A program made the position numbers and the translations under genes. Under the pieces are notes generated by a model that did not search any database, was not told the origin of the DNA, and saw only the letters and a list, made by a program, of their open reading frames with translations. From Caulobacteraceae bacterium (GTDB lineage Bacteria > Pseudomonadota > Alphaproteobacteria > Caulobacterales > Caulobacteraceae), in NCBI GenBank assembly GCA_004144935.1, contig SDZP01000003.1, positions 1 through 29,079 on the forward strand: a DNA stretch of 29,079 bases. Reading direction: 5' to 3'. Shown one piece after another: positions 8,972-18,402 of the stretch (its first letter is position 1; each line of letters opens with the position of its first letter).

Positions 8972-10768
8972 CTAGGCGACCAGAGCGTCGAACTCATCGA
9001 CCAGCCGCTCCAGCTGCGTGCAGCCGGCCGCCCAGAAGCTCTTCTGGCGCGGATCCAGCCCGAACGGCTCCAGGGCCTCGACGTAGGTGGCGGTGCCGCC
9101 GGCGGCGAGCAGCCTCTCGTAGACCGGGGCAAAGCCGGCCGGGTCCTCGCGCCGCTTCTCCATCAACGCCCGCACCAGCAGGTCCCCGAAGGCGTAGGCG
9201 TAGACATAGAAGGGCGCGTGCACGAAGTGGCTGACGTAGGACCAGTAGTGCTCATACCCGGGATTCAGGCGCACCGCGGGGCCGAGGCTGGCTCCCATCA
9301 CCTCCAGCCACAGCCCGCCGATCTCCTCCGGCGACAGCTCGCCGGCCTTGCGGGCCTCGTGGAAGCGGGTCTCGAACTGGTGGAAGGCGATCTGCCGGAC
9401 CACGGTGTTCAGCCCATCCTCGATCCGCCCGGCCAGCAGGCCCAGCTTCTCTTCCGGACGGGCCTCGGCCAGCAGCCGCTCGAATACCAGCCCCTCACCG
9501 AAGATCGAGGCCGTCTCGGCCAGGGTCAGCGGCGTGTCCGACAGCAGGGTGCCCAGCGGGGCCGCCAGGGTCTGATGCACCGCATGGCCAAGCTCATGGG
9601 CCAGGGTCAGCACGTCGCGCCGCTCGCCCATGAAGTTCATGAACACATAGGGGTGGCGGCTGGCGCAGACCGGATGGCTGTAGGCCCCCGACTGCTTGCC
9701 GGGCCGCGGCCGGGCGTCGATCCACGGCTTGTCGAAGAAGACCCGCGCCCCGTCGGCGAACTTCGGGGCTAGGGCGCTGAAGCTGTCCAGCACCATGGTC
9801 CTGGCCTCGCTCCACTCGTAGAGCCTGGGCTGGGCGCTGGTCAGCGGCGCATTGCGATCCCAGTGATCCAGCGTCTTCTTGCCCATCACCCGGGCCTTCA
9901 GGGCGTAATAGCGGTGCGAGGTCGCCGCATAGGCGTCGGTCACCGCCTCGACCATGGCGTCCACCGACTGGCCATGCACCTCATTGGCCAGGTGCCGCCC
10001 CTCGGCCGGGTAGCTGTATTTGCGCCAGCGATCCTCCACCTGCTTCTCGAACGCCAGGGTATTGAGGCAGAGGCTGATGGTCGCGCCATTGGCCTCCAGC
10101 GCCGTCGCCAGCCCGCCCGCCGCCGCCTTGCGCCGTTTGACGTCCGGATCGCTCAGCCGGTTGAGGGTCTCGGGCAGGGTCAGGCTCTCGCGCCCGACCT
10201 TCGCCCGCAGGCCCGCCAGGGTGTCGTCGTACAGCCGCGACCATCCCGCCACCGCCGGCGAGCGGTCCAGCAGCAGGGTTTCCAGCTCCTCGCTCAGCTC
10301 ATGCGGCCGTGACAGCCGCACCCGCCGGATCCAGGGCGTCCAGCGTTCGGCGCCCGGGTGCGCCTTCAGGGCCGCCGCGATCTCGGCGTCCTCCAGCTGG
10401 TTGAGCTCCAGGGTGAAGAACAGGGACTTGGCGGCGATCTCGGCGCTCTTCATCCGGAAATCAGACTCGAACTTGGCCCAGCGCGGATCGTCCCGCGCCG
10501 TCGAGGCCGACAGCGAGGCGAAGGCGCTGACCGCATACAGCCCGTCGGCCGCCTGTTCGTACAGCGTGATGCCCTTGTCGATCAGGGCGCCGAGCGTCGC
10601 CGGCTCGCCCCGGGCGGCCAGGAACCGCCCGGCCAGCTCGGCCAGGGCCTCGTTGGCGGCCCGCGCCGCGTCGACATCGGCGGCGATGCGGGGGTCGGCG
10701 CGGTCGGCATAGAGGTCGGCGAGGCTCCATTCGGGAGCGGCGGCGGTGATCTTGGCAAGGGCGGTCAT
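8972..10768 (-). CDS. M3-family oligoendopeptidase (PepF-like zinc metallopeptidase)
   Basis: Zinc metallopeptidase of family M3, 598 residues, normal for the PepF/M3B branch. The zinc-binding HELGH is at residues 391-395 and the third ligand is likely E418 in LAETASIFGE. No signal peptide is seen, so it is cytoplasmic and should cut short peptides. The N-terminal 350 residues are the usual helical domain with no recognisable sites. It heads the leftward run of seven genes and is divergent from the histidine kinase, 231 bases away. The ATG at 10766-10768 has only a weak ribosome site. Confidence 0.93.
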   Translation of the reverse strand: MTALAKITAAAPEWSLADLYADRADPRIAADVDAARAANEALAELAGRFLAARGEPATLGALIDKGITLYEQAADGLYAVSAFASLSASTARDDPRWAKFESDFRMKSAEIAAKSLFFTLELNQLEDAEIAAALKAHPGAERWTPWIRRVRLSRPHELSEELETLLLDRSPAVAGWSRLYDDTLAGLRAKVGRESLTLPETLNRLSDPDVKRRKAAAGGLATALEANGATISLCLNTLAFEKQVEDRWRKYSYPAEGRHLANEVHGQSVDAMVEAVTDAYAATSHRYYALKARVMGKKTLDHWDRNAPLTSAQPRLYEWSEARTMVLDSFSALAPKFADGARVFFDKPWIDARPRPGKQSGAYSHPVCASRHPYVFMNFMGERRDVLTLAHELGHAVHQTLAAPLGTLLSDTPLTLAETASIFGEGLVFERLLAEARPEEKLGLLAGRIEDGLNTVVRQIAFHQFETRFHEARKAGELSPEEIGGLWLEVMGASLGPAVRLNPGYEHYWSYVSHFVHAPFYVYAYAFGDLLVRALMEKRREDPAGFAPVYERLLAAGGTATYVEALEPFGLDPRQKSFWAAGCTQLERLVDEFDALVA

Positions 10769-10999
10769 GCCGAGGATTTAGGCCTCTCGTCCGGCCAAGG
10801 GTAGGCCCTGGCTCGCTTAATCGGGGTCGAGGTCCGACAAACCGCCGCCGGAAGGCCGTCGGACGGGCCGGCCGTGGCCAGCCCCTGACCCACCGGCGTC
10901 GCCGCATCGTCTGGTACTCATTTTCAGGAAACACGGTTAGGTGGCCTTAACGCTCGGCGGATAACCTCACTCAGATCGGGGTCAGGATTCGACTGGGGC

Positions 11000-12844
11000 A
11001 TGGATAGCGAGACACAGGGCGGCGCCGGGGCGCCCCTCGACGACAACGACGGCGTCCTGCCGGTCGTCAATGCGCCGTCCCTGCTGCTGGCCGGGATGAT
11101 CGCCCCCCTGCCGCTGCTCTACGGCCTGACCCTCCCCTTCGGCGTCGCCCTGGCCCTGATCGGCCATCCGTGGCTCGGCCTGCTTTCCTGCCTTGGCAAC
11201 ATGGCCGCCGACACGGTCACCCAGCCGCTCTACCGGCGCTGGCAGGCGCTGGGCGACGCCTGCGCGCCGCACGTCATGGAAGCCCGCATCGGCTGGGCGG
11301 CCGGCATGCGCGCCTGCTGCGCTGTGGTCTGGCCGGTCGCCGCCGTGCTGGCGCGGGGCAATGCCGCCGACCTGATGTTCCTTGGTCTCTCCACCTGCCT
11401 GCTGATGAGCGCCGGCGTCGTCCAGAGCTCGCTGTCGCCGCGCCTCTACCTGACGACCGCCGGGCCGGTGCTGGTCGGCCTGGGCGTCGCCCTCATCGGC
11501 CGCTTCCCGCTGGTTCCGGCCCTGGGCCTGACCCTCGCCCTGCTGATGCTGGCCGTCATGCTCGGCTTCATGAGCGGCGGCATCTCCCGGCTGCTGACCC
11601 AATGGTCGGACATGGTCGCCGGCAACACCCGGCTGATCGAGCGGCTGCGGGCCGAACGGGCCGCCGCCGAGGCCGCCCGCGAGGAGGCCCGCCGGGCCGG
11701 CGAGTCGAAGTCCCGCTTCCTGGCCACCATGAGCCACGAGATCCGCACCCCGATGAACGGCGTGCTGGGCATGGCCCAGCTGCTCAAGGGGTCGGCCCAG
11801 GGCGAGCAGCGGGCCCAGATCGACACCCTGATCCAGAGCGGCGAATTCCTGATGTCGATCCTCAACGACATCCTCGACCTCTCCCGCATGGACGCCGACC
11901 GCATGAGCCTGGTCGTCGCCCCGCAGGACCTTTCCGAACTGGGCCGCGAGCTCAGCGGCTTTTGGGCCGCCGCCGCCGCCCAGAAAGGGATCGAACTGAC
12001 CCTGGACGTCGATCCCGCCCTGCCGGCGGGGCTGGTCATGGACGGCCGGCGGGTGCGCCAGGTGCTGTTCAACCTGGTCGGCAACGCCCTGAAGTTCACC
12101 CCCCAGGGCCGGGTCGGCATCGAACTGACCGGCGAGGCCGACAGCGACGGCACGGCCCGGCTGCGCATCAGCGTGCGCGACAGCGGCATCGGCATCCACC
12201 CGGAGAAGCTGCCCCGCCTGTTCGACGCCTTCACCCAGGCCGACGACTCCGCCGGCCGCGATTTCGGCGGCACCGGTCTGGGCCTGGCCATCTGCCGCCA
12301 GCTGACCGAGCTGATGGGCGGCCGGCTGTGGGCCGAGAGCCGGCCGGGCCTGGGCTCCACCTTCCACGTCGAACTGGTGCTGCCGATCGCCGAGGTCGCC
12401 ACCCCCGTCAGCAGCGCCCCGGCCACGCCGGCCGGGCCCGAGACCCGGCCCCTGGCCATCCTGGCGGTGGACGACAACGCGGTGAACCTGATGGTGCTGG
12501 AGCAGATCCTCGCCGCCTTCGGCCACCAGGTCAGCCGCGCCGTCAGCGGCCCCGAGGCGCTCGAGCGGCTTGGCGTGGCGGCCTTCGACCTGGTGCTGAT
12601 GGACATCCAGATGCCCGGCATGACCGGCATCGAGGCCCTGACCGCCCTGCGCGGCCAGCCCGGTCCCAACCAGGACACCCCGGTCATCGCCGTCACCGCC
12701 GACGTCCTGACCCGCGACCGCAAGGCCTATGTCGGCCTCGGCTTCAACGGCCAGGTCAGCAAGCCGGTGCAGATTCCGGCCCTGATGGCGGAACTGGCGT
12801 CCCTGCCCGACGAGCGGACCATGCTGGTCCGCGCGAGCGCCTGA
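11000..12844 (+). CDS. Membrane-bound hybrid sensor histidine kinase with C-terminal receiver
   Basis: Hybrid two-component kinase, 614 residues. By eye the N-terminal 190 residues hold about six hydrophobic segments (roughly 28-45, 47-66, 97-117, 124-143, 152-168, 172-192) with no PAS or periplasmic domain. A short Ala/Glu/Arg-rich linker follows (about 212-235). The HisKA box MSHEIRTPMNG carries H246. The HATPase has its N box at 357-363 (NLVGNAL), DSGIGI at 394-399 and GGTGLGLA at 423-430. The receiver spans about 485-600 with D491/D492, phospho-acceptor D535 and K588. There is no Hpt domain, so phosphotransfer probably needs a separate Hpt protein. It is followed at 124 bases by the TacA-like regulator on the same strand. 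The stimulus is unknown. Confidence 0.92.
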   Translation: MDSETQGGAGAPLDDNDGVLPVVNAPSLLLAGMIAPLPLLYGLTLPFGVALALIGHPWLGLLSCLGNMAADTVTQPLYRRWQALGDACAPHVMEARIGWAAGMRACCAVVWPVAAVLARGNAADLMFLGLSTCLLMSAGVVQSSLSPRLYLTTAGPVLVGLGVALIGRFPLVPALGLTLALLMLAVMLGFMSGGISRLLTQWSDMVAGNTRLIERLRAERAAAEAAREEARRAGESKSRFLATMSHEIRTPMNGVLGMAQLLKGSAQGEQRAQIDTLIQSGEFLMSILNDILDLSRMDADRMSLVVAPQDLSELGRELSGFWAAAAAQKGIELTLDVDPALPAGLVMDGRRVRQVLFNLVGNALKFTPQGRVGIELTGEADSDGTARLRISVRDSGIGIHPEKLPRLFDAFTQADDSAGRDFGGTGLGLAICRQLTELMGGRLWAESRPGLGSTFHVELVLPIAEVATPVSSAPATPAGPETRPLAILAVDDNAVNLMVLEQILAAFGHQVSRAVSGPEALERLGVAAFDLVLMDIQMPGMTGIEALTALRGQPGPNQDTPVIAVTADVLTRDRKAYVGLGFNGQVSKPVQIPALMAELASLPDERTMLVRASA

Positions 12845-12854
12845 CCTCCCAAAA

Positions 12855-12860
12855 TTAACC
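12855..12860 (+). promoter_or_regulatory. Possible CtrA half-site upstream of tacA
   Basis: The 124-base gap between the kinase and the TacA-like gene contains TTAACC at 12855-12860. In Caulobacter, CtrA binds TTAA-N7-TTAA and related half-sites, and tacA is reported to be CtrA-controlled. Only one half is present and the second TTAA is missing, so this is weak evidence. Confidence 0.25.
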
Positions 12861-12968
12861 CCCGACTCACGCCTCCTACACCCCGCCTTTACCCCCCTCT
12901 GTTTCAATACGATCCAACGAGCGCCGACCCGTGAGGTCGTTCGCCGGTTCTGGTGGGATGACTTCAAC

Positions 12969-14450
<1,482 letters not shown>

Positions 14451-14502
14451 GGATTCCCGGCGCCCTGCCTTGAACGCGCCGCCCTGACGACGGTCGGACG
14501 GA

Positions 14503-14529
14503 CCCCCTTTCCTGAGGGCGCGGGGTTTT
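14503..14529 (+). terminator. Possible weak terminator after tacA
   Basis: A C-rich run at 14503-14507 can pair with GGGG at 14522-14525 around an inner CCCT/AGGG pairing, and four T follow immediately. The stem is short and the pairings compete, so this is a weak candidate for the end of the tacA transcript. Confidence 0.25.
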
Positions 14530-14572
14530 CGACGGCCGCCTAGGGTGATCGCCTCACAATGAGGGGTGCGCC

Positions 14573-15160
14573 ATGTTTCTTCGTTCCATCCTGCCCGTCG
14601 CCGCCGCCGTGTCTGCCGCCGCGGTCCTTGCCGTCGCCGGTCCGGCCGCCGCCCAGACCACGCTTCGCACCGAGAACGGCCTGGGCGCCATGACCCTGCC
14701 GACCGGCATCGAGCGCCACCCCCTGGGCGGCGACACGGCCGACACCCGCAGCTTCATCGTCCGCCGGCCGGGCCAGACCGGTCTCGACTGGGCGGGCCTG
14801 TGCATGGTGTCGATCACCAACCCGCCGAAGCCGCCGACCATGGAGACCTGGACCACCCTGGCCGGCATCTACCAGAACGGCGCCGAGCAGAAGGCCCGCG
14901 ACCGCGTCACCGGCAAGGGCGGGACCTTCCAGAAGATGCTGCTGAACAAGCCTTGGACCTCGAAGACCGGCTGGCCCGGCTGGTTCACCGCCTACCAGGC
15001 CACCACCAAGGAGGGCGTCAGCGAGAGCAGCGTCTTCGCCGGCACCCAGCTGGCCGCCGATGTCCGCGTCGTGCTCAGCTGCACCAGCTCCGACAACGAG
15101 ACCTTCACCCCCGCCGACCTGGCGGTGATCGAGAAGCTCAGTCAGTCGGTTTCGCTCTGA
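14573..15160 (+). CDS. Secreted protein of unknown function
   Basis: 195 residues that I do not recognise. A clear signal peptide covers about residues 1-27: a short basic start, an Ala/Val core and cleavage after GPAAA or near AQTT. The mature part has two Cys (in GLCMVS and VLSCTSS) that could form one disulfide, and many Trp (LDWAG, METWTT, KPWTSKTGWPGWF). No catalytic motif is visible. The ATG has GAGGGG seven bases upstream, a strong ribosome site. The gene is 122 bases after tacA, so it may be a separate unit. Its last 19 bases overlap the end of the convergent small gene on the other strand. Confidence 0.8.
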   Translation: MFLRSILPVAAAVSAAAVLAVAGPAAAQTTLRTENGLGAMTLPTGIERHPLGGDTADTRSFIVRRPGQTGLDWAGLCMVSITNPPKPPTMETWTTLAGIYQNGAEQKARDRVTGKGGTFQKMLLNKPWTSKTGWPGWFTAYQATTKEGVSESSVFAGTQLAADVRVVLSCTSSDNETFTPADLAVIEKLSQSVSL

Positions 15161-15507
15161 TCCTTCACGGGCCGGCGACCGCCCATCGGGCTGCGCCGGC
15201 CTCTTGGCGGCGGCCCCTTGCCTGGCTTGGGGTCCTCGCCCTTGGCCTTGGCGGCGATCTCTTTCAGCTTGCGGTTCTGCATGGCCGACAGCGCCTGTCC
15301 CGGCGCGCCCAGCTCCGGATCGCCGAAGGCCCGGCCGTAGGTCTTCACCCGCTCGGCCACCGAGCCCAGGAATTCGCCTTCCCAGTCGGACAGCTTGACG
15401 CCGGCCTTGTCGGCGGCGCGCTGGGTCTTGCGCAGGGCATTGAGCGCCGAGCGCTGCGCGGCCTTGCGGGCCAGCGCCCTGAAGTCGGGAGGATCCTTCC
15501 GCTTCAA
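15142..15507 (-). CDS. Small basic protein of unknown function downstream of gapR
   Basis: 121 residues, no signal peptide or membrane segment. The N-terminal half is Ala/Arg/Lys-rich and probably helical (FRALARKAAQRSALNALRK). The last 30 residues are a Pro/Gly/Arg/Lys-rich tail (GPPPRGRRSPMGGRRP) of the sort that binds nucleic acid, though this is only a composition argument. It starts with TTG at 15505-15507, 14 bases after the gapR stop, with a GGGGG-containing ribosome site just upstream, so it is probably cotranscribed with gapR. Its 3' end overlaps the opposing secreted-protein gene by 19 bases. No function can be assigned. Confidence 0.65.
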   Translation of the reverse strand: MKRKDPPDFRALARKAAQRSALNALRKTQRAADKAGVKLSDWEGEFLGSVAERVKTYGRAFGDPELGAPGQALSAMQNRKLKEIAAKAKGEDPKPGKGPPPRGRRSPMGGRRPVKDQSETD

Positions 15508-15521
15508 CGATCCCCCAAGGG

Positions 15522-15788
15522 CTACAGGCCCCCGATGGCCGACAGGTAGAGGTCGATCAGCGCCTCTTCCTCGCTGAGCTTGGCCTTGTCCTGTTTGCGC
15601 ATGCGCACGACCTTGCGCAGGATCTTGGTGTCGAAGCCGTTGCCCTTGGCCTCGGCATAGACCTCCTTCAGGTCGGCCATGACCCCGGCCTTGTCCTCTT
15701 CCAGCCGCTCGATGCGCTCGATGATGGTGCGCAGCTGGGTCTGGGCGGTGCCGTTCAGGACATCGACGGTGGGCTGGTCATCGGCCAT
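15522..15788 (-). CDS. gapR: Nucleoid-associated protein GapR (DUF2312)
   Basis: 88-residue protein matching the GapR/DUF2312 family almost end to end: a long N-terminal coiled coil rich in Glu, Arg and Lys (about residues 15-55), then the family signature around DTKILRKVVRMRKQDK (about 53-68) and a short C-terminal helix ending YLSAIGGL. In Caulobacter, GapR is essential or nearly so, binds overtwisted A/T-rich DNA ahead of replication and transcription forks and stimulates gyrase and topoisomerase IV. The ATG at 15786-15788 is supported by the normal family length. A small basic gene follows at 14 bases. Its closeness to a TacA-like gene fits what I recall of Caulobacter gene order. Confidence 0.93.
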   Translation of the reverse strand: MADDQPTVDVLNGTAQTQLRTIIERIERLEEDKAGVMADLKEVYAEAKGNGFDTKILRKVVRMRKQDKAKLSEEEALIDLYLSAIGGL

Positions 15789-15829
15789 GGAAAGAGGCTC
15801 TCACGGGAAGCGGAATTGGGGAAGGCGCG

Positions 15830-15857
15830 GTGTAGAGGAAACACCGCCCGGCCTCAA
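15830..15857 (-). promoter_or_regulatory. Possible gapR promoter
   Basis: On the minus strand TTGAGG (15852-15857) and CTACAC (15830-15835) are separated by 16 bases, about 40 bases upstream of the gapR ATG. The -35 is acceptable and the -10 is weak. Confidence 0.3.
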
Positions 15858-15893
15858 CGGCGTCCGTGAGCAATCATGAGGACGCGGCCCCAT

Positions 15894-15995
15894 CCTCCCC
15901 CGTTTACGGGGGAGGGGGACCACGAGGTGGCGGAGGGGGCGAGGGCCGTGCGCCGTCCCATCGGATTGCGCTCCGTCCCGCGCCCCCTCCACCAC
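15894..15995. repeat. G/C-rich palindromic intergenic repeat element
   Basis: Two nested inverted repeats. The first is a perfect 8-base stem, CCTCCCCC (15894-15901) and GGGGGAGG (15908-15915), around a six-base GTTTAC loop. The second has 15-base arms at 15927-15941 and 15981-15995 matching at 14 of 15 positions, separated by about 39 bases. This 'CTCCCCC-gtttac-GGGGGAG' style of element is, from memory, frequent between genes in Caulobacter and relatives, and is probably a non-autonomous mobile or transcript-end repeat. It lies between the dioxygenase stop and the gapR promoter, so it may act as a terminator or mRNA-end stabiliser for the dioxygenase operon. Confidence 0.75.
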
Positions 15996-16020
15996 CCGCT
16001 TCGCGCGACGCGGGAGATGG

Positions 16021-16953
16021 TTACTCCGCCGCCAGCCGTTGCGGGCCCGGCCCGGTGCGCAGCCGGCTGGGCCGGCCATCGATCGACACCGGAACGTCGC
16101 CGTCCAGCGTCACCCGCCGCATCACCCGGTGCTGGTCGCCATAGTCGTCGACCGCGTAATGCTGGGTCGCCCGGTTGTCCCAGATGGCCACGTCGCCCTG
16201 GCGCCAGCGCCAGCGGACCGTGTTCTCCAGCTTGACCACCTGCTCCTGCAGCGTCTCGAACAGCCGGCGGCTGTCGGCGGCCGAGAGACCGATCAGCTGC
16301 TTGATGAAGTGGCCCAGCACCAGGGTCCGCTCGCCGGTCACCGGATGCACCCGCACGACGGGGTGCTCGGTCTCATAGACGGTCGAGGCGAACACCGCCT
16401 TGTGGCGCTCGATCTGTTCCTGGCTGACGTCGGGCCGGGCGGCGGCATAGTCGTAGGCGTTGGTGTGCAGGGCCCAAAGGTTGTCGGCCAGCAGCTTCAG
16501 GGGTTCGGGCAGGCGCCCGTAGGCCTCGGCCGTGTTGGCCCAGACGGTGTCGCCGCCGTACTTCGGCGAGACCACGGCCCGCAGGATCGAGGCCTTAGGA
16601 TAGGCCGGCACGAAGGTGACGTCGGTGTGCCAGCTGGCCGCCCGGCCGCCCTTGTGGCTGTCGAGTTCGAGCAGGTAGCTGGAACCGTCCGACACCGGCA
16701 CCGTCGGGTGGGCCACCGGGTCGCCCAGCCGGGCGGCGAAGGCTTCCTGGCTGGCGTCGTCGAGATGGCCCTGGTCCCGGAAGAACAGCACCTTGTGTTC
16801 GTGCAGCGCGTGCTCGATGGCCCGAAGGGTCCCGTCGGGCAGCTCGTGACTGAGGATCACCCCGGCGACTTCGGCGCCGATACGGCCGCCGACTCTTCGA
16901 ATGTCGAGTACGGTCTTGGACCCAGGGATGGAGATGTTGCCGTCAGCGCTCAT
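16021..16953 (-). CDS. TauD/TfdA-family Fe(II)/2-oxoglutarate dioxygenase
   Basis: Cytoplasmic non-haem iron dioxygenase, 310 residues. Iron ligands by alignment from memory to E. coli TauD: H109 and D111 (WHTD) and H265 (TQHYA). 2-Oxoglutarate contacts: T136 (GGDTVW) and R276. Two TauD residues that hold the substrate sulfonate seem conserved, H82 (AHPTVP) and R280, but TauD Asn95 is Ala105 here. Taurine itself is therefore less likely than another sulfonate or an alkyl sulfate (AtsK-like); a TfdA-like acid is an alternative. AAAGGAG lies about seven bases before the ATG. It is the last gene of the operon, 31 bases after the MFS gene. Confidence 0.88.
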   Translation of the reverse strand: MSADGNISIPGSKTVLDIRRVGGRIGAEVAGVILSHELPDGTLRAIEHALHEHKVLFFRDQGHLDDASQEAFAARLGDPVAHPTVPVSDGSSYLLELDSHKGGRAASWHTDVTFVPAYPKASILRAVVSPKYGGDTVWANTAEAYGRLPEPLKLLADNLWALHTNAYDYAAARPDVSQEQIERHKAVFASTVYETEHPVVRVHPVTGERTLVLGHFIKQLIGLSAADSRRLFETLQEQVVKLENTVRWRWRQGDVAIWDNRATQHYAVDDYGDQHRVMRRVTLDGDVPVSIDGRPSRLRTGPGPQRLAAE

Positions 16954-16984
16954 GGTCAGGCTCCTTTCAAGAACAGGGGGGAAA

Positions 16985-18391
16985 CTATTCGGCCGCCGCC
17001 GGGACCTCGCCGCGATCGCGGGCGTCGAGGGCGGCGCGGATTTCGGCGTGTCGGTCGGCGTTCAGGCTGAAGCCGGCGATCAGCAGGGCGGACACGGCGT
17101 GGGCGATGGCCGGACCCAGGGCGAAGACCAGCTTCAGCCCCAGCAGAGCCTCGGGCGCATTCACCGCCCCGGGCTTGAAGCCCAGCCAGGCGACCAGCGG
17201 CAGGGCCACCCCGATGGCTGCCGCCGTCGCGGTCTTGCCGGTCAGGCTGAAGATCGAGAAGTAGAGGCCGGTGCGCTCCTCGCCCGTCTCCAGCCGATGC
17301 TTGTCGGCGACGTCGGAGATGATGGCCCGCAGCATCAGGTTGCCCGACCCCTGGGCCAGGCCCTGCGCGATGGTCAGGCCGATCAGCAGCGGCAGGGCGT
17401 CCGGCGTCACCAGCAGCAGCGACAGGTTGATCGCCACCTGGACCAGCTCGCCGACCACCGCCGTGCGATGCTTGCCGAGGCGATAGCCGATGCGCAGCCA
17501 GATGGGCCCGGCGAAGACCCCGAACACGAACTGCACCAGGAACAGCAGCGCCGCCCAGTCCGGCCGGCCCATGTAGGCGGCGACGAAGAAGACGAACAGG
17601 CTGGAGCGGACAAGCTGGCCGAGCGTCACGGCGAAGTCCGAGGCCAGCACCCGCAGCAGCAGGGGATTGCGCACCGCCGCCAGCAGGGCCCGCCGCGCCA
17701 CCCGGCCGTCCACCGCGACCGTCGGCGGCGCGGCCGGTTCGGGGACCAGCCACAGGGCGCCGCCAATGGCCGGAACCAGGGTGGCTAGGATGAAGCCGCC
17801 CATCACCGCCACCTTCAGGCTCTGGTCGACGGCGACACCGGTGTGGACGGCGACCTGGTCCAGCGCCGCGGGCAGCACCAGCACCGCCAGCAGGCCGAGC
17901 GATGTCGCCACCTGCAGGAAGGCCTGCACCCGGCTGCGCTCGTGATAGCGGCTGGAGAGCTCGCCCGCCCAGGCCGCCACCGGGATCTGGATCATTGTCC
18001 AGCCCAGGTAGAAGATGGCCAACCAGGCAGACAGCCACACCGCCCCGGGCTTCACCCCGAAGGCCCCGGGGATGAAGATCGCCAGCGTGGCCACCGCGAA
18101 GATCGGCGTCCCCGCCGCGATCCAGGGTTTCCGCCGCCCGAACCGCGAGCGGGTGTGGTCCGACAGCAGGCCGACGACCGGGTCGCTGATCGCGTCCCAG
18201 ATGCGGCTGAGCATGAACACCGCCCCGACCAGGGCCAGGCCGAGGCCCAACTCCTGGGCGTAGAAGGGCGGCAGGTAGACCGCCAGCGGCAGGCCCGCCC
18301 CGGCCAGGGGCACGGCCAGGGCCGAGAAGACCCCGAGGCGCCAGGCCGGCTGGCGGGCCGGGTCGGCGGGATGAGAGAGGCGCGCGGTCAT
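16985..18391 (-). CDS. GPH-family MFS symporter (MFS_2, melibiose/glucuronide-type)
   Basis: Inner-membrane cation:solute symporter, 468 residues with about 12 hydrophobic segments. The N-terminal block around residues 46-72 (RIWDAISDPVVGLLSDHTR, then FGRRKPWI) is the hallmark of the glycoside-pentoside-hexuronide:cation family. That family usually moves sugars or glycosides with H+ or Na+, but paralogs with non-sugar substrates are common in Sphingomonadales and Caulobacterales. It starts 11 bases after the TonB-dependent receptor stop and precedes the dioxygenase gene, so it should carry the ligand brought into the periplasm by the receptor. The substrate is not deducible from sequence alone. 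Confidence 0.9.
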   Translation of the reverse strand: MTARLSHPADPARQPAWRLGVFSALAVPLAGAGLPLAVYLPPFYAQELGLGLALVGAVFMLSRIWDAISDPVVGLLSDHTRSRFGRRKPWIAAGTPIFAVATLAIFIPGAFGVKPGAVWLSAWLAIFYLGWTMIQIPVAAWAGELSSRYHERSRVQAFLQVATSLGLLAVLVLPAALDQVAVHTGVAVDQSLKVAVMGGFILATLVPAIGGALWLVPEPAAPPTVAVDGRVARRALLAAVRNPLLLRVLASDFAVTLGQLVRSSLFVFFVAAYMGRPDWAALLFLVQFVFGVFAGPIWLRIGYRLGKHRTAVVGELVQVAINLSLLLVTPDALPLLIGLTIAQGLAQGSGNLMLRAIISDVADKHRLETGEERTGLYFSIFSLTGKTATAAAIGVALPLVAWLGFKPGAVNAPEALLGLKLVFALGPAIAHAVSALLIAGFSLNADRHAEIRAALDARDRGEVPAAAE

Positions 18392-18402
18392 CGCCCGGGC
18401 CC

